From: Methanobrevibacter millerae
Lineage (GTDB): Archaea > Methanobacteriota > Methanobacteria > Methanobacteriales > Methanobacteriaceae
Assembly: GCF_900103415.1 (NCBI RefSeq)
Contig: NZ_FMXB01000003.1
Location: 127,562 to 191,561, forward strand
Direction of reading: 5' to 3'
Length of the DNA: 64,000 nucleotides
Made by a program: the position numbers and the translations under genes. Shown here piece by piece: positions 17,715 through 27,597 of this stretch (the first letter of the stretch is position 1; every line of letters begins with the position of its first letter). Under the pieces are notes generated by a model. The model was not told where the DNA came from. It saw nothing but the letters and a program-made list of their open reading frames with translations, and searched no databases.

Positions 17715-19340
17715 ACTTCACTGATAATACAGTTGATGTTGAAGCCAATTCCGCAATCGGATCATTTGACACCATTTATGCAATAGACATTAAGGATTCA
17801 GACAATGTTAGCGTTTGCGATAATGCAATCGGCGCTTCAGGTTTCTCATACGTCTACGGATTGTATATCGAAGCTGATGATTCTATTGTTGACAGTAACA
17901 CATTTATCATAAAATCTTCCAATTACGCTAACGGAATTGAAATAGAAGCTTCACTAAACGCTACCGTCAGCAATAACAGCATCATTGTTGCCTCTCCTGT
18001 CGTTGCTTATCCTGTTTATTCAGGCATGAACGGAGGAGACCTTGAAGTTAAATACATCAACAACACTATTGGAGCTGTTTCTGATATCGTTTACGGTATG
18101 GAGCTATGCGGAACCTATGAAGTTGTAAGGGGTAACGTAATCGTAGTTGAAGGTAATAAAACTACCGGACTGGCTATCAAATCAAAAGAATCCGAAATCA
18201 GAGATAACGATATCAGCGCTTTAGGTGAAAACTTAGGAAATTCCTCAACTGTTGAAACATTCATTCCAATGACTGCAGCTATTCAATTGGTTGATTCAGA
18301 TGCATTCGTCACTTTAAATTTAATTAATTCACTTTCCAGAGGTATTTATATTGAAGGCGGTGTAGCTAGCATCTTTGATAATGAAATAAATGTTACTGAT
18401 AATGGTATGGACGATTCATGCGCAATCGCAGCTAAAGAGTCAGATATTCTTATTTCTTACAACAACATTACCTATGTGGGCAACACTTCAGGCTCAACCG
18501 ATAATTATGCAATTTACCTGGAAGATTGTATAACTCCTGTATTAACGAAAAACAACATTGACATTACTATTCCATCATGTGCAGTTGACTGGAGAGAAGA
18601 GCCTGCAGGCAGCGGAAATTGGGTAGGTTATGTCATATCTGAAGGTATTCACATTGATTCTCCAGAAACTATATTTTATGGAAACGATGTTACTTTAGAC
18701 TATTCAAATGTTGTCGGATCTTATGATACAATCTATACGATACACATAATTTCAGATAATGCTAAAATCTCATCAAACAATATTGAAGCTGACGGTCACG
18801 CATACATTTACGGATTGCAGATTACAGGAGAAAACTTAACTGTCGAAAAGAACAACATCACTGCAAATTCCGATGCATACTATGCAAACGGCATTAACAT
18901 TGAAGGACCTGCTTCAGGAGTTGTCAAAGACAATTTCATAGCAAATTCCGCACCTGGAGTTGTATATCCAATCTATTCAGCAATGTCTAACGGAAATGTA
19001 AGTGTCGATTACGTAAATAATGTCATTGTCGCATCTGCTGACCTTGCTTACGGTATGGAAATTGCAGGATTGGAGGAAAACGTTGAAGGAAATAAATTCC
19101 TGATTGCAGGTAACGAATCAATTGGTATCTATTCAAAAACCAAGAATTTAACTGTAAAGGATAATGAAATGAAAATTTTCTCCAATTCAACAAAATCCAC
19201 TGCATTTAAAGGCATATTCGGTAATGCAACAGTAAGCGACAACAATATCAGCGTAATGGGTGAATACAGTATTGATGTTACTAAAATCAACGCTGTGGTA
19301 AAAGATAACTATCTGGTAGCTAATGAACTCACGGGTGATG
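16651..19340 (+). repeat. Three tandem modules of about 960 nt inside the adhesin gene
   Basis: Equivalent cysteine codons of the P-S-C motif lie at 16659, 17618 and 18578, spacings of 959 and 960 nt. Units 1 and 2 are close at protein level; unit 3 is more diverged and shortened. The 959 rather than 960 spacing is itself evidence for the frameshift. The end coordinate is approximate. Confidence 0.75.
17607..17617 (+). other. Frameshift site in the adhesin-like gene
   Basis: Where module 1 reads GAT ATT CCG TCA TGC and module 3 ACT ATT CCA TCA TGT, module 2 reads GATATTTCCTTCCTTCATGC. That is five extra bases: an additional T and a tandem copy of CCTT. It moves the reading frame from the upstream ORF into the one encoding the C-terminal part. 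Confidence 0.7.
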
Positions 19341-20431
19341 CGTCTGTTGATTATGATATGGATACTTCATCAGTTTACAACAACACTCCTGCTATGGAAA
19401 AATATTTCCTTACCAGTGATGGCTTAGTGAAATACTTCGGTAATGCCGATCAATTGAAATTCACTTTAACTGATGCTTCAGGCACTCCAATGTCAAATAA
19501 GACAATTATCATTACAATCAACGGCAGAAACTACACCAGAACTACTGATGAAAACGGTACTGCTAAAATGAATATCGGTTTGAATTCAGGCGATTATGCT
19601 GCAACAGGTACCTATTTGGGCGAAACGTATAATCTGACCGCCGATGCTCCAATTACCATTTTGCCTACCGTTGAAGCTGATGATATCACAAAAATCTATA
19701 AAAACGATACTCAGTTCTATGCTACTTTCTGCGATTCAGACGGCAAAACCTTAGCAAACAACACTGAAGTTGAATTCAACATTAACGGTGTTTTCTATAA
19801 ACGTTACACCAATGAAAACGGTACGGCCAGATTAAACATTAATTTAAACCCTGGCGTATATGTTATTACCTCCTATAATCCGAAAACCGGAGAACAGGCA
19901 GCTAATAATATCACCGTTTTATCTTCCATTGTCAACAACACCGATCTGGTAAAATACTACAGAAACGCTTCACAGTATGTAGTTACAATCCTTGACGGTC
20001 AGGGAAATCCTGCCAAGGCCGGTGAAAACGTTACATTCAACATCAACGGTGTATTCTACACTCGTCAAACCAATGAATCAGGTCAGGCCAAATTAAGTAT
20101 TAACCTTGAACCTGGTGAATACATCATTACTGCACAGTACAACGGATTGATGGCATCCAACAACATCACTGTATTGTCTGTCATTGAAACCGAGGACTTA
20201 TCCATGAAATATAAGGACGGATCCAAGTTCAATGCAACAATCCTTGATGGCCAAGGCAAACCGTTAGCTAACGCAAATGTTACATTTAACATCAATGGTG
20301 TTTTCTACAATAAGGTAACTGACGAGAATGGTGTTGCTCACCTCAACATTAATTTAATGGCTGGCGAGTACATCATTACCACAAGCTATAACGGAATGAA
20401 CGCAGCAAACAAAATTACCATTTCAAGTTAG
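17861..20431 (+). pseudogene. Adhesin-like protein, C-terminal part after the frameshift
   Basis: This frame continues the upstream adhesin: matching protein sequence is readable from about 17618, ahead of the TTG at 17861 that opens the longest formal ORF here. That TTG is inside the GLYIEADD motif and has no ribosome site, so it is not a real start. The region holds the rest of beta-helix modules 2 and 3, then from about residue 525 a short linker and four Ig-like repeats of about 85 residues, with hallmark VxFNINGVFY, TNENGTA and GEYIIT. The C-terminus ends in NKITISS with no membrane anchor. Unless there is recoding, phase switching or a sequencing error, this half is not translated. Confidence 0.7.
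19661..20431 (+). repeat. 771-nt C-terminal block shared with the next adhesin gene, copy 1
   Basis: This block aligns without indels to 22621-23391 and encodes three Ig-like repeats. Similarity rises toward the 3' end and continues into the terminator beyond the stop. Confidence 0.8.
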
Positions 20432-20451
20432 GGAATTAAAACCCTTAACTT
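20425..20451 (+). terminator. Terminator overlapping the adhesin 1 stop codon
   Basis: AAGTTAGGG pairs with CCCTTAACTT (one bulged base) and is followed by a long T run. It contains the TAG stop and nearly equals the terminator at 23385-23411. Confidence 0.65.
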
Positions 20452-20485
20452 CTTTTTTTTTATTTTTTAAACGAATCTTTTTTAC

Positions 20486-20505
20486 TTACTTGAATTTTCC
20501 AGTAA
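20486..20505. repeat. Dispersed 20-bp palindrome, copy 2
   Basis: TTACTTGAATTTTCCAGTAA, followed by AGAG and a run of nine Ts, as in copy 1 at 14640. Confidence 0.6.
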
Positions 20506-20658
20506 GAGTTTTTTTTTCATTTTCCGCTAATTTTTTATCAATTTTTCATTAAAAAGTCAAATCGCCACTTATTTATATTGAATATAATATATTTTTATAC
20601 ATAATGTATACTTTTTAATAATTTTGTTATTAATCAGTGCATTTTTGGAGATGGAAAA

Positions 20659-23391
20659 ATGAGATTTAAAAAGATTTTTTTAGTTACTCTCCTATTAGTC
20701 GCTATGTTAAGCGTTTCGATGGTTGGCGCATCGGATGATGCGGACAATTTCGCAGGCGATGACATAATGGCTGACGGGTTGGGTGAAATGCAGCCTGGCG
20801 ATCCTGAAGGGGATTTCGATGCATATGTAAATGAGGAAAATGTTGATATAAATGACATAAATGAAACGCTCGGGGTAAGATTCTATTGTCCTGAAAATTA
20901 TAACGGCAGCGTTAGAATTGAATTTACAGATACTGATTTGGACGCTATTGTCTATGATGTCAATGAAAGCGTATGGGACACAAATGCTGTATATCTTATT
21001 CCTGATTTGGGAATTATCGAAACCGGAAGATACCGCACCGAGCTGTTTTTCCAAAATGATGATGATGAATGGTGGATTGGCGGCGGAGTTATCTCTGTCG
21101 TCGACTATAATGAATTCTGGGTAAATGAAAACATCAGCTTCGGCTGGCCGCAGCCAATCGATCTGGACGTTCCGTTCCAGCTTTACTATCCTGTAGGCAG
21201 CGCCGGTAAGGAAGTTATGATTACCGTAATAAGATGGGGGAGCGTAATCAACGAAATTGCCGTTTCAACATCAATCAATGACACAAGCGGATTTATTGAT
21301 TTCACATGGGAAGACTTGGGCGTTGACTGTTACGGCTTAAGCGTCAATGAACCGGTTGAGTATAACATAATGTTCACTTATGAAGATGAGGTCATATTTG
21401 AAAGCGTTTATGAAATGGCCTCACCATTGTGGGCATGGGATTATGCCTATATTGGAGGAGTGCTTGATGCGGCCACTGTCGCTTCAGTAGGACTTGATCC
21501 TAGAATCGATGAGGGAAACGTCATCATTTTAATCGACGGAGAACAATGCTTCAACAAGACCCTCGATGAAATCTATTCCAACGTAATCGGCGGCGGACCA
21601 AATGCGGGCAGAGTCGAATATCAGATTTTTATTGACGATTTGGACACTGAAATCGAAGCCGGTGATTACGTAGTGGAATTGATTTTCACCAATGAAAACG
21701 TCACGGTAAGCGATTATTATGAAATAAAAATATATAATGCCACTTCCGTTGTTGAGGACAATGAAAGCGATATAGCCATAGTCATTCTCCGCGATGAGGT
21801 ATATGTGCAGGACGCTACCTTCATTCAGATTGTAATTCCTGTAAATACTACCGGTAACGTTATAATTACATGGGACGGGGAATCATTCATCGACCTTCCG
21901 ATTGAATTAATGGGAGACTACCGCCAAGTTGGCAATTTTTCAGTTTACGACTTATATTCAGAGTATTTCGAATTTGTAGGCTTGGGAAAACATGAAATCA
22001 ACGTCACATTTTCAGGTGAAAACGGTACGCTTTCAAATGATGCCAACGTTACCTTTTTATCCTACGTTACTCCTAAAGTATTGCCTGGAAATTACCTTTG
22101 TGATGATGATATCAGATACTTTGCATTTGTGGAACTTATAGACGAATGGTGGAATGAAGAGGTAATTGTCCTGCTTAACGGCACGGAATACTTCCACAAA
22201 TATCTCAATGATTTCGATGGGGACCATGTCATATATCATGAATATGCCGACTATTATCTCATAACTCCGGATTATCTGGATGAGCCTGTAGCTCCGGGCA
22301 CTTATGAGGTAGAAATCACATGTTCAGATTATCATTTACCTGAATCCGGCATTGTAACTTTCTATGATGACGGCATAAACATCGATGCTCCGGATGTTGA
22401 AAAGTACTTCGGCGGCCCTGAAAGGTTCTATGTCAATGTAACCGACGGCGCCTTCAACCCTATAGCCAACGCTACCGTCAACATCACGATAAACGATGTG
22501 ACTTATAAAAGGGTTACAGATGAAAACGGTTCTGCATCAATCGGTTTAGGATTAAACAGCCGCACCTATGAAGTCTATGTTCAGTGCAATGAAACCGTAG
22601 TTGTTTCACGCGTATTTATCCTGCCTACCGTCGACGGAGACGATGTGACTAAAATGTTCAGAAACGGAACTCAGTACTATGCAACTTTCTATGATTCAGA
22701 AGGTAAAACATTAGGAAATCATACTGAAGTCGAATTCAACATCAACGGCGTTTTCTATAAACGCTACACCAATGAAAACGGTACTGCACGCATGAACATT
22801 AATTTAAACCCTGGCGAGTACATCATCACGGCCAAAAACCCTGTTACCGGTGAACAGTACACGAACCTCATTGAAGTATTGCCTACAATCGTTGAAAATG
22901 ATGATCTGGTCAAATATTACAGGAACGATTCCCAATATGTAGTTACAATCCTTGATGATGAAGGAAATCCTGTTAAGGCCGGTGTAAACGTAACATTCAA
23001 CATTAACGGTGTATTCTACACTCGTCAAACCAATGAATCCGGTCAGGCTAAATTAAGTATTAACCTTGAACCTGGTGAATATGTCATTACTGCACAGTAC
23101 AATGGCTTGATGGCATCCAACAACATCACTGTATTGTCAGTCATTGAAACCGAGAACTTGAACATGAAATATCAGGATGGATCCTATTTCAATGCAACAA
23201 TCCTCGATGGTCAGGGTAAACCTCTAGCTAACGCAAATGTTACATTCAACATCAATGGTGTTTTCTACAATAAGGTAACCGATGAAAATGGTGTTGCCCG
23301 CTTGAAAATTAATTTAATGGCTGGCGAGTACATCATTACCACAACGTACAACGGATTGAATGCCGCAAACAAAATTACCATTTCAAGTTAA
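20659..23391 (+). CDS. Adhesin-like surface protein with Ig-like C-terminal repeats
   Basis: The 910-residue protein begins with a clear signal peptide (MRFKKIFLVTLLLVAMLSVS then MVGA). Residues 30-575 are acidic, aromatic-rich beta-sheet domains of a kind I do not recognise, with several recurring units ending in GxYxVELxFTxEN or GKHEINVTFSGENG. From about 575 there are four Ig-like repeats with VTFNINGVFY, TxENGxA and GEYIIT motifs. The last 257 residues match those of the neighbouring adhesin without gaps. It lacks the beta-helix part, so the two proteins share an anchoring or stalk region and differ at the tip. The start has a GGAGATGG site. Cell-surface display is inferred from the signal peptide; no membrane anchor or wall-binding motif is obvious. 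Confidence 0.8.
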   Translation: MRFKKIFLVTLLLVAMLSVSMVGASDDADNFAGDDIMADGLGEMQPGDPEGDFDAYVNEENVDINDINETLGVRFYCPENYNGSVRIEFTDTDLDAIVYDVNESVWDTNAVYLIPDLGIIETGRYRTELFFQNDDDEWWIGGGVISVVDYNEFWVNENISFGWPQPIDLDVPFQLYYPVGSAGKEVMITVIRWGSVINEIAVSTSINDTSGFIDFTWEDLGVDCYGLSVNEPVEYNIMFTYEDEVIFESVYEMASPLWAWDYAYIGGVLDAATVASVGLDPRIDEGNVIILIDGEQCFNKTLDEIYSNVIGGGPNAGRVEYQIFIDDLDTEIEAGDYVVELIFTNENVTVSDYYEIKIYNATSVVEDNESDIAIVILRDEVYVQDATFIQIVIPVNTTGNVIITWDGESFIDLPIELMGDYRQVGNFSVYDLYSEYFEFVGLGKHEINVTFSGENGTLSNDANVTFLSYVTPKVLPGNYLCDDDIRYFAFVELIDEWWNEEVIVLLNGTEYFHKYLNDFDGDHVIYHEYADYYLITPDYLDEPVAPGTYEVEITCSDYHLPESGIVTFYDDGINIDAPDVEKYFGGPERFYVNVTDGAFNPIANATVNITINDVTYKRVTDENGSASIGLGLNSRTYEVYVQCNETVVVSRVFILPTVDGDDVTKMFRNGTQYYATFYDSEGKTLGNHTEVEFNINGVFYKRYTNENGTARMNINLNPGEYIITAKNPVTGEQYTNLIEVLPTIVENDDLVKYYRNDSQYVVTILDDEGNPVKAGVNVTFNINGVFYTRQTNESGQAKLSINLEPGEYVITAQYNGLMASNNITVLSVIETENLNMKYQDGSYFNATILDGQGKPLANANVTFNINGVFYNKVTDENGVARLKINLMAGEYIITTTYNGLNAANKITISS
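22621..23391 (+). repeat. 771-nt C-terminal block shared with adhesin 1, copy 2
   Basis: Collinear with 19661-20431 and of equal length. Confidence 0.8.
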
Positions 23392-23411
23392 GGAATTTAA
23401 ACCCTTAACTT
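23385..23411 (+). terminator. Terminator overlapping the adhesin 2 stop codon
   Basis: AAGTTAAGG and CCTTAACTT form a perfect 9-bp stem, then TTCTTTTTTTT. The TAA stop is within the 5' arm. It also sits 8 nt from the converging queC end. Confidence 0.7.
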
Positions 23412-23418
23412 CTTTTTT

Positions 23419-24093
23419 TTATTTTTCATAATGAGTTAAATCTTCAAGGCCTGCTTTTTTAAAGCCTCTTTTTCTTCTCATGCAGCTTTCACAAACGCCA
23501 CAGTGCTTTTCAAAGCCTTTGTAGCAGGAATAGCTAAGCTCCATCGGTGCATTAACTTCAGCGCCTAGCTTCACGATTTCATCCTTGTCCAGGTCAATGG
23601 CCGGAGCCTTGATTTCAATATCAATTGGTGAACCTACTTTAAACAATTCATTAAAGCTTTCTAAAAATTCTTTTGAATTGTCGGGAAATGTGGCGGCTTC
23701 CTCTTTATCCCATCCGACGATTATTATCTCCGCACCGATGCTTTCAGCGTATGATGCCGCAATTGCGGTAAAAACAGTATTTCTTGCAGGAACCCAGACG
23801 CTGTCGGCTGTTTTTAAGGATTTCTCCAAATTGTCCAAATCATTAATTTCAACTTCGGGAATGTCTTCGGAGGTATTTAACGTCGAATCGCTGATTTCAG
23901 CCAGCCACGGCAGGTCAATTACACTGTGGGTAAAGCCCATCTTTTCACAGATTGCGCGTGATGCTTTAAGCTCCTGATTAAATGCCTTCTGGCCGTAGTT
24001 GAATGTTATTGCATGAATGTCATAGTCTCGGGCATAAACGCTTGCGGCCACGCAGCAATCAAGCCCTCCGGAAAGTACTGCGATGGCTTTCAT
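23419..24093 (-). CDS. queC: 7-cyano-7-deazaguanine synthase QueC
   Basis: QueC makes preQ0 from 7-carboxy-7-deazaguanine, ammonia and ATP; in archaea preQ0 is used for archaeosine in tRNA. The ATP-pyrophosphatase loop is at residues 7-14 and reads LSGGLDCC; the usual motif is SGGxDS, so the conserved Ser is replaced by Cys. The zinc site is intact: CYKGFEKHCGVCESCMRRKR near residue 190 with four cysteines. Length (224) is normal. The ATG overlaps the larC stop by 4 nt (ATGA), so the two are co-translated, with larC upstream. I am confident of the family; activity with the altered loop is presumed. Confidence 0.92.
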   Translation of the reverse strand: MKAIAVLSGGLDCCVAASVYARDYDIHAITFNYGQKAFNQELKASRAICEKMGFTHSVIDLPWLAEISDSTLNTSEDIPEVEINDLDNLEKSLKTADSVWVPARNTVFTAIAASYAESIGAEIIIVGWDKEEAATFPDNSKEFLESFNELFKVGSPIDIEIKAPAIDLDKDEIVKLGAEVNAPMELSYSCYKGFEKHCGVCESCMRRKRGFKKAGLEDLTHYEK

Positions 24094-25259
24094 TTAACCA
24101 GCTCCCTTACTTTTCTGAGGCTTAAACCGCTTTTTTGAGCGATTTTCTTTAAATCCTCATATTCCGGTCTAGAAGAGATTACCTTGCCGTTAACGTAGCC
24201 TATTTTGAAAGTGACTTCATATTCCTCGCCTTCAATCACAAAAGCTTTTTTAATGAACTCTCTTTTGGCCGTTCCCCTATGGATATTAGGAGCTATCCTG
24301 ATGCCTAAACTTCCGGTTTCCTTGAATATCAACTCAACCAGTTTGTCACGATTGCTTCTTTTGGAAATTACTTTAAGCAAACTTCCCTGGCGGTTTTTCT
24401 TCATTATAATCGGCGTTACAGACACGTCGGATGCGCCAGCATCCAGTAAAACGTCAAAGAGATATCCGATTTCCTCACCGGTTAAATGGTCGATATTGGT
24501 CTCAATTACATCAATTTTATCGCTTTCATTAATGTTTGATGACTTGATAATCCTTAAGATGTTGGGATGGTCGAAATCCTTGCTTCCGGAACCGTATCCG
24601 ACATTATCTGCTTTCACAAGAGGAATGAACTCCTTAATCTCAGAACATAACTCGGCATAAATTGCACAGCCGGTAGGAGTTGCAAGCTCGCTTGAAACTG
24701 GCCCTCCAATGAAATTGTAGCCTTTTAAAATCTCCAATACTGCGGGAACAGGTACCGGAAGGGTTCCGTGTGAGGTATTTACTGTACCTCCACCCACGGC
24801 TATCGGAAGGCCGATAACGTTTTTGCTATCAAAGCCCAGTGAATGGAATGCCCAGACGGATCCCACAACGTCGGCAACCGCATCGCTTGCTCCGACCTCA
24901 TGGAAGTGAATTTCATCAATGCTTTTGCCGTGAACTTTTGACTCGGCAATAGCCATTCTTTTAAATATATTTATGGATGTTTTTTTAATATCTTCATCAA
25001 GGTCTAGGCCATTTATTCCATCGACTATTTCATTAAAATGAACGTGACCTTTTTTATCAAACATTTCAACATGACAATATATAGTATCAATACCACATTT
25101 ATTAATTTCATCAAAAGTTACTTCAACTTCACCTACGATTCTAGCTGATGATTCCATAACCTCTTTCAGTTTGCCGGTATCCGCACCCAAATCGACGAGT
25201 GCGCCGATAATCATGTTTCCTGAAATTCCGCTGCATTGCGGGTCAATAATGATTGTCAT
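24090..25259 (-). CDS. larC: LarC-family nickel-insertion protein
   Basis: LarC (formerly DUF111) is the CTP-dependent cyclometallase that inserts nickel into the pincer cofactor of lactate racemase-type enzymes. Family features: DPQCSGISGNMIIGALVDLG at the N-terminus, the metal-rich DEIHFHEVGASDAVAD near residue 113, SHGTLPVPVPAVLEIL near 160, and a C-terminal ferredoxin-like part. It is one uninterrupted ORF of 389 residues, unlike the split larC1/larC2 of some lactobacilli. Methanogens often carry larC; its client here is unknown because no LarA is in the window. It overlaps queC by 4 nt. Confidence 0.9.
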   Translation of the reverse strand: MTIIIDPQCSGISGNMIIGALVDLGADTGKLKEVMESSARIVGEVEVTFDEINKCGIDTIYCHVEMFDKKGHVHFNEIVDGINGLDLDEDIKKTSINIFKRMAIAESKVHGKSIDEIHFHEVGASDAVADVVGSVWAFHSLGFDSKNVIGLPIAVGGGTVNTSHGTLPVPVPAVLEILKGYNFIGGPVSSELATPTGCAIYAELCSEIKEFIPLVKADNVGYGSGSKDFDHPNILRIIKSSNINESDKIDVIETNIDHLTGEEIGYLFDVLLDAGASDVSVTPIIMKKNRQGSLLKVISKRSNRDKLVELIFKETGSLGIRIAPNIHRGTAKREFIKKAFVIEGEEYEVTFKIGYVNGKVISSRPEYEDLKKIAQKSGLSLRKVRELVK

Positions 25260-25319
25260 AATAATTTCCCAAATCCTTTCTTAAACATTTATTTTTAACT
25301 TCGTTATATATAATAGTAT

Positions 25320-26315
25320 ATGAATGAAAGCAAGTTTAAGATTACCGAAAAGGATGATGAGATCTGCTTCACCAATCCAGATAATTTCATGGCCATAAGC
25401 GATTTTACAGAAAGTGACGTAATTAACACGGTTGAAAACGTCATCGTTACAACAAAAGCTGAAAATAATGATGTTAAATCCTGCATCGTTCAATTAATGG
25501 ATTCCATCAGTTACTTTAAGAATTCCTACGGCGATGTGGAGATATTCACCTTCATGTCAAACGACGTTGTATTACAGGATTTTGCGGAAAACCTGAAAGT
25601 TTTAAACAGTGAAAAGGGTTTTGTAGACGCCAGAATCAACATAAGCCACGTCATCTGCATTAACCGGAGATTATCCCAAAATAATTTGATGAAAATCTAT
25701 AGAGACGTCACCAAAGCGAAAGCGAAGTATTTTGCGAGTCTTAATCTGCCTTTGCACATTGAAAACATTCTAAACACCGATGATTTTCTTGCCGTTTTGG
25801 CAAATGCTTCCGGTGAATGTTCGGGCATTAATGATATTGAAACCAACATCGAAGAGGCTGTTGAAATAAGCTTGGAGGACGCTTTTGAAAGATTGGATTT
25901 AACATTTGGGATTTTAGATTACTTGGTTGCTGAAGGAATACTGATTGGAGATTTGGTCGAGGCCGGAATGGAGCTTTTAAACGGCGTTGAAATAACCGAA
26001 GAGCTTGAAGGAAAAATGGAAGCTCAAATTATTCATGCGTTAACAGACATTAATGTCATTGCCCTTATAATGGCAGCTATCAGAACGGAAGATGACTTAA
26101 CGAGAATACGTGAAATCGATGATTCGGCTCACCTCTACTCCGATGAGGTTCTGGGAATGGCAGTTGCAAACCAGATTGCCGGAACGAAGGCTGTTTTAAA
26201 CTTCAGGCATTACATTGATGTAAAACCCGGAATCATCTACGGTTTGCCGCCGATAATGGAAGATGTTTTCGCAGGACTCATTGCAGGATGCGTATCTAAG
26301 ATTTTTGAAGAATAA
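25320..26315 (+). CDS. cbiS: CbiS-like protein: CbiZ-like plus CobZ (alpha-ribazole phosphatase) domains
   Basis: The C-terminal part (about 180-331) is the helical CobZ/PgpA-like domain, which in methanogens dephosphorylates alpha-ribazole phosphate or the cobalamin phosphate intermediate; the block [20 protein letters not shown] then [20 protein letters not shown] is characteristic. The N-terminal 170 residues are weakly similar to CbiZ adenosylcobinamide amidohydrolase, mainly in TKAKAKYF...[13 protein letters not shown], which resembles the CbiZ C-terminal EAKxKAL...TDAIxVA pattern. The combination would be the bifunctional CbiS of some methanogens, used in corrinoid salvage. Proximity to cobS (1.3 kb downstream) supports this. 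The N-terminal assignment is tentative. No ribosome site is evident. Confidence 0.62.
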   Translation: MNESKFKITEKDDEICFTNPDNFMAISDFTESDVINTVENVIVTTKAENNDVKSCIVQLMDSISYFKNSYGDVEIFTFMSNDVVLQDFAENLKVLNSEKGFVDARINISHVICINRRLSQNNLMKIYRDVTKAKAKYFASLNLPLHIENILNTDDFLAVLANASGECSGINDIETNIEEAVEISLEDAFERLDLTFGILDYLVAEGILIGDLVEAGMELLNGVEITEELEGKMEAQIIHALTDINVIALIMAAIRTEDDLTRIREIDDSAHLYSDEVLGMAVANQIAGTKAVLNFRHYIDVKPGIIYGLPPIMEDVFAGLIAGCVSKIFEE

Positions 26316-26613
26316 AAGAATATAAAAGTGAAATCTACAAAATTAATGAATCCATCAAAGATTCTTTTTTTAGGAATTTTAATGTCTTTGAAGCTTGTTT
26401 TAACGATATTTGTCGTGTTTTAAAGAAAGTTATATTGAACTTATAATATTCATATTCGGATGTGAAATTTATTTTATCGTATAAAATTATTTTTCATCGT
26501 TTAATTATTATAAAATATTTTCTATTTTTATTTAGTTAAATAGGTTTATATGGTATATTATTCATAAAATATTAACTATATTTTTAAAAATTAATTCTTG
26601 GAGGATTGATATT

Positions 26614-26925
26614 ATGGATTATGATATTGAAGATGCATTCAATGTCTTAAAAAATCTTAAAAATAATCCTTATGGAATAAAAGATTCCCCTCATTCCATT
26701 ATTAGATCTAGAGATAGATCTGTTAATTTAGGTTTGATATATGAAAAATTATCTCAAGAAAAACCAGTAGCTATTGAAAAAGAAGCAAATTCTTCAAGTA
26801 GATTTTTGTTAGTCTTTGAATATACAAAATTCCGTGACTTATCAATAGCAATTGATATATTGAATGAAAATGAAATAATGATATTGACTGTTATTGATAA
26901 ATCAATTGAAAGGAGGAAACATTAA
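26614..26925 (+). CDS. DUF4258-like putative toxin of a toxin-antitoxin pair
   Basis: This 103-residue protein has the outline of DUF4258/RelE-fold small toxins: an N-terminal helix, then HSIIRSRDRSVNLGLIYEKL at 27-46 (the His...Arg...Arg helix), a strand with EKEANSSSRFLLVFEY, and a final EIMILTVIDKS strand. It has a strong GGAGG site. Its stop overlaps the start of the next gene (TAATG), the usual arrangement for a type II toxin-antitoxin pair. Both genes are more AT-rich than the flanking cobalamin genes, consistent with acquisition. Toxin activity is inferred only from fold-like pattern and partner. Confidence 0.5.
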   Translation: MDYDIEDAFNVLKNLKNNPYGIKDSPHSIIRSRDRSVNLGLIYEKLSQEKPVAIEKEANSSSRFLLVFEYTKFRDLSIAIDILNENEIMILTVIDKSIERRKH

Positions 26926-27290
26926 TGAAAATAAAAGAATTAGATGCAGAATATACATATGACTTTGATTTGGATATTGTTAATATTCAGGTTAAACAGG
27001 AATATACATATAAAGAATCAGTTGATTTGGATGTTGGCGTTTTTTTGGATTTTGATGAAAATGATTTTCCAGTAAATTTGGAAATTCTTTCTGCTTCTAA
27101 AAGACTTGATATTGAAAAAGAACTTCTGATTAATCCTCAGGGTAATGTTAAAATAATCATTAGTTCAGATTTGATTGAATTGAATGTAAACTTCTTAATC
27201 AATGATAATAATTATCTTTTACAATACTGTGATAGGCATTGTGAAAATCTTAAGATTGCTGATACTGAAACAAGTTTTGCACTAGTTTAG
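26925..27290 (+). CDS. DUF2283-like putative antitoxin partner
   Basis: The 121-residue protein begins YTYDFDLDIVNIQV and contains DVGVFLDFDENDFPVNLEIL followed by SASK, the core of DUF2283, small proteins often encoded next to DUF4258 genes and treated as antitoxins. It has an extra C-terminal stretch of about 50 residues beyond the usual domain. It has the AGGAGG site inside the end of the upstream gene, a 1-nt overlap with it, and a strong terminator on its stop codon, so the two-gene unit is self-contained. The function is inferred. Confidence 0.55.
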   Translation: MKIKELDAEYTYDFDLDIVNIQVKQEYTYKESVDLDVGVFLDFDENDFPVNLEILSASKRLDIEKELLINPQGNVKIIISSDLIELNVNFLINDNNYLLQYCDRHCENLKIADTETSFALV

Positions 27291-27306
27291 AGGTTTAAAC
27301 CTCTAA
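27287..27306 (+). terminator. Palindromic terminator overlapping the DUF2283 stop codon
   Basis: TTAGAGGTTTAAACCTCTAA is a perfect 20-bp palindrome followed by C and nine Ts. The TAG stop is inside the 5' arm. Confidence 0.8.
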
Positions 27307-27597
27307 CTTTTTTTTATATTTTCGTTAACCGTCTCTTTTTAAATTAAATGAATTTTGAAATGATTAATTAACTAAATGGATATTTTTCAACAAGCATATG
27401 TTAATATGAAAGATTCGTTCAAAGATGGATAATTCAACTATCAATCCATATCCTTTGTAAATAAGCAAAAAATTCGATTTTGCTCAATGAAAAAATATTT
27501 AAAATTATTTGTAAAAATATAATACTGATGAATTACATTTAATAAAAAAACTAATAACTATTATAATCGCAAATTAATGATTTTTGAGGAATCAACA
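27307..27597. other. Intergenic region upstream of cobS
   Basis: About 290 nt after the TA terminator. It is AT-rich, has no credible ORF, and ends with the GAGGA ribosome site (27585-27589) of cobS. No clear regulatory repeat is seen. Confidence 0.5.

Noticed and set aside
17861..17863. TTG at 17861 as a true start of a separate adhesin
   Set aside because: It is inside a conserved module motif and lacks a ribosome site; homologous protein sequence continues upstream in the same frame to the frameshift.
25304..25315. TTATATATAATA as a TATA box for the cbiS-like gene
   Set aside because: It is only about 5 nt from the ATG, so transcription would start inside the gene.
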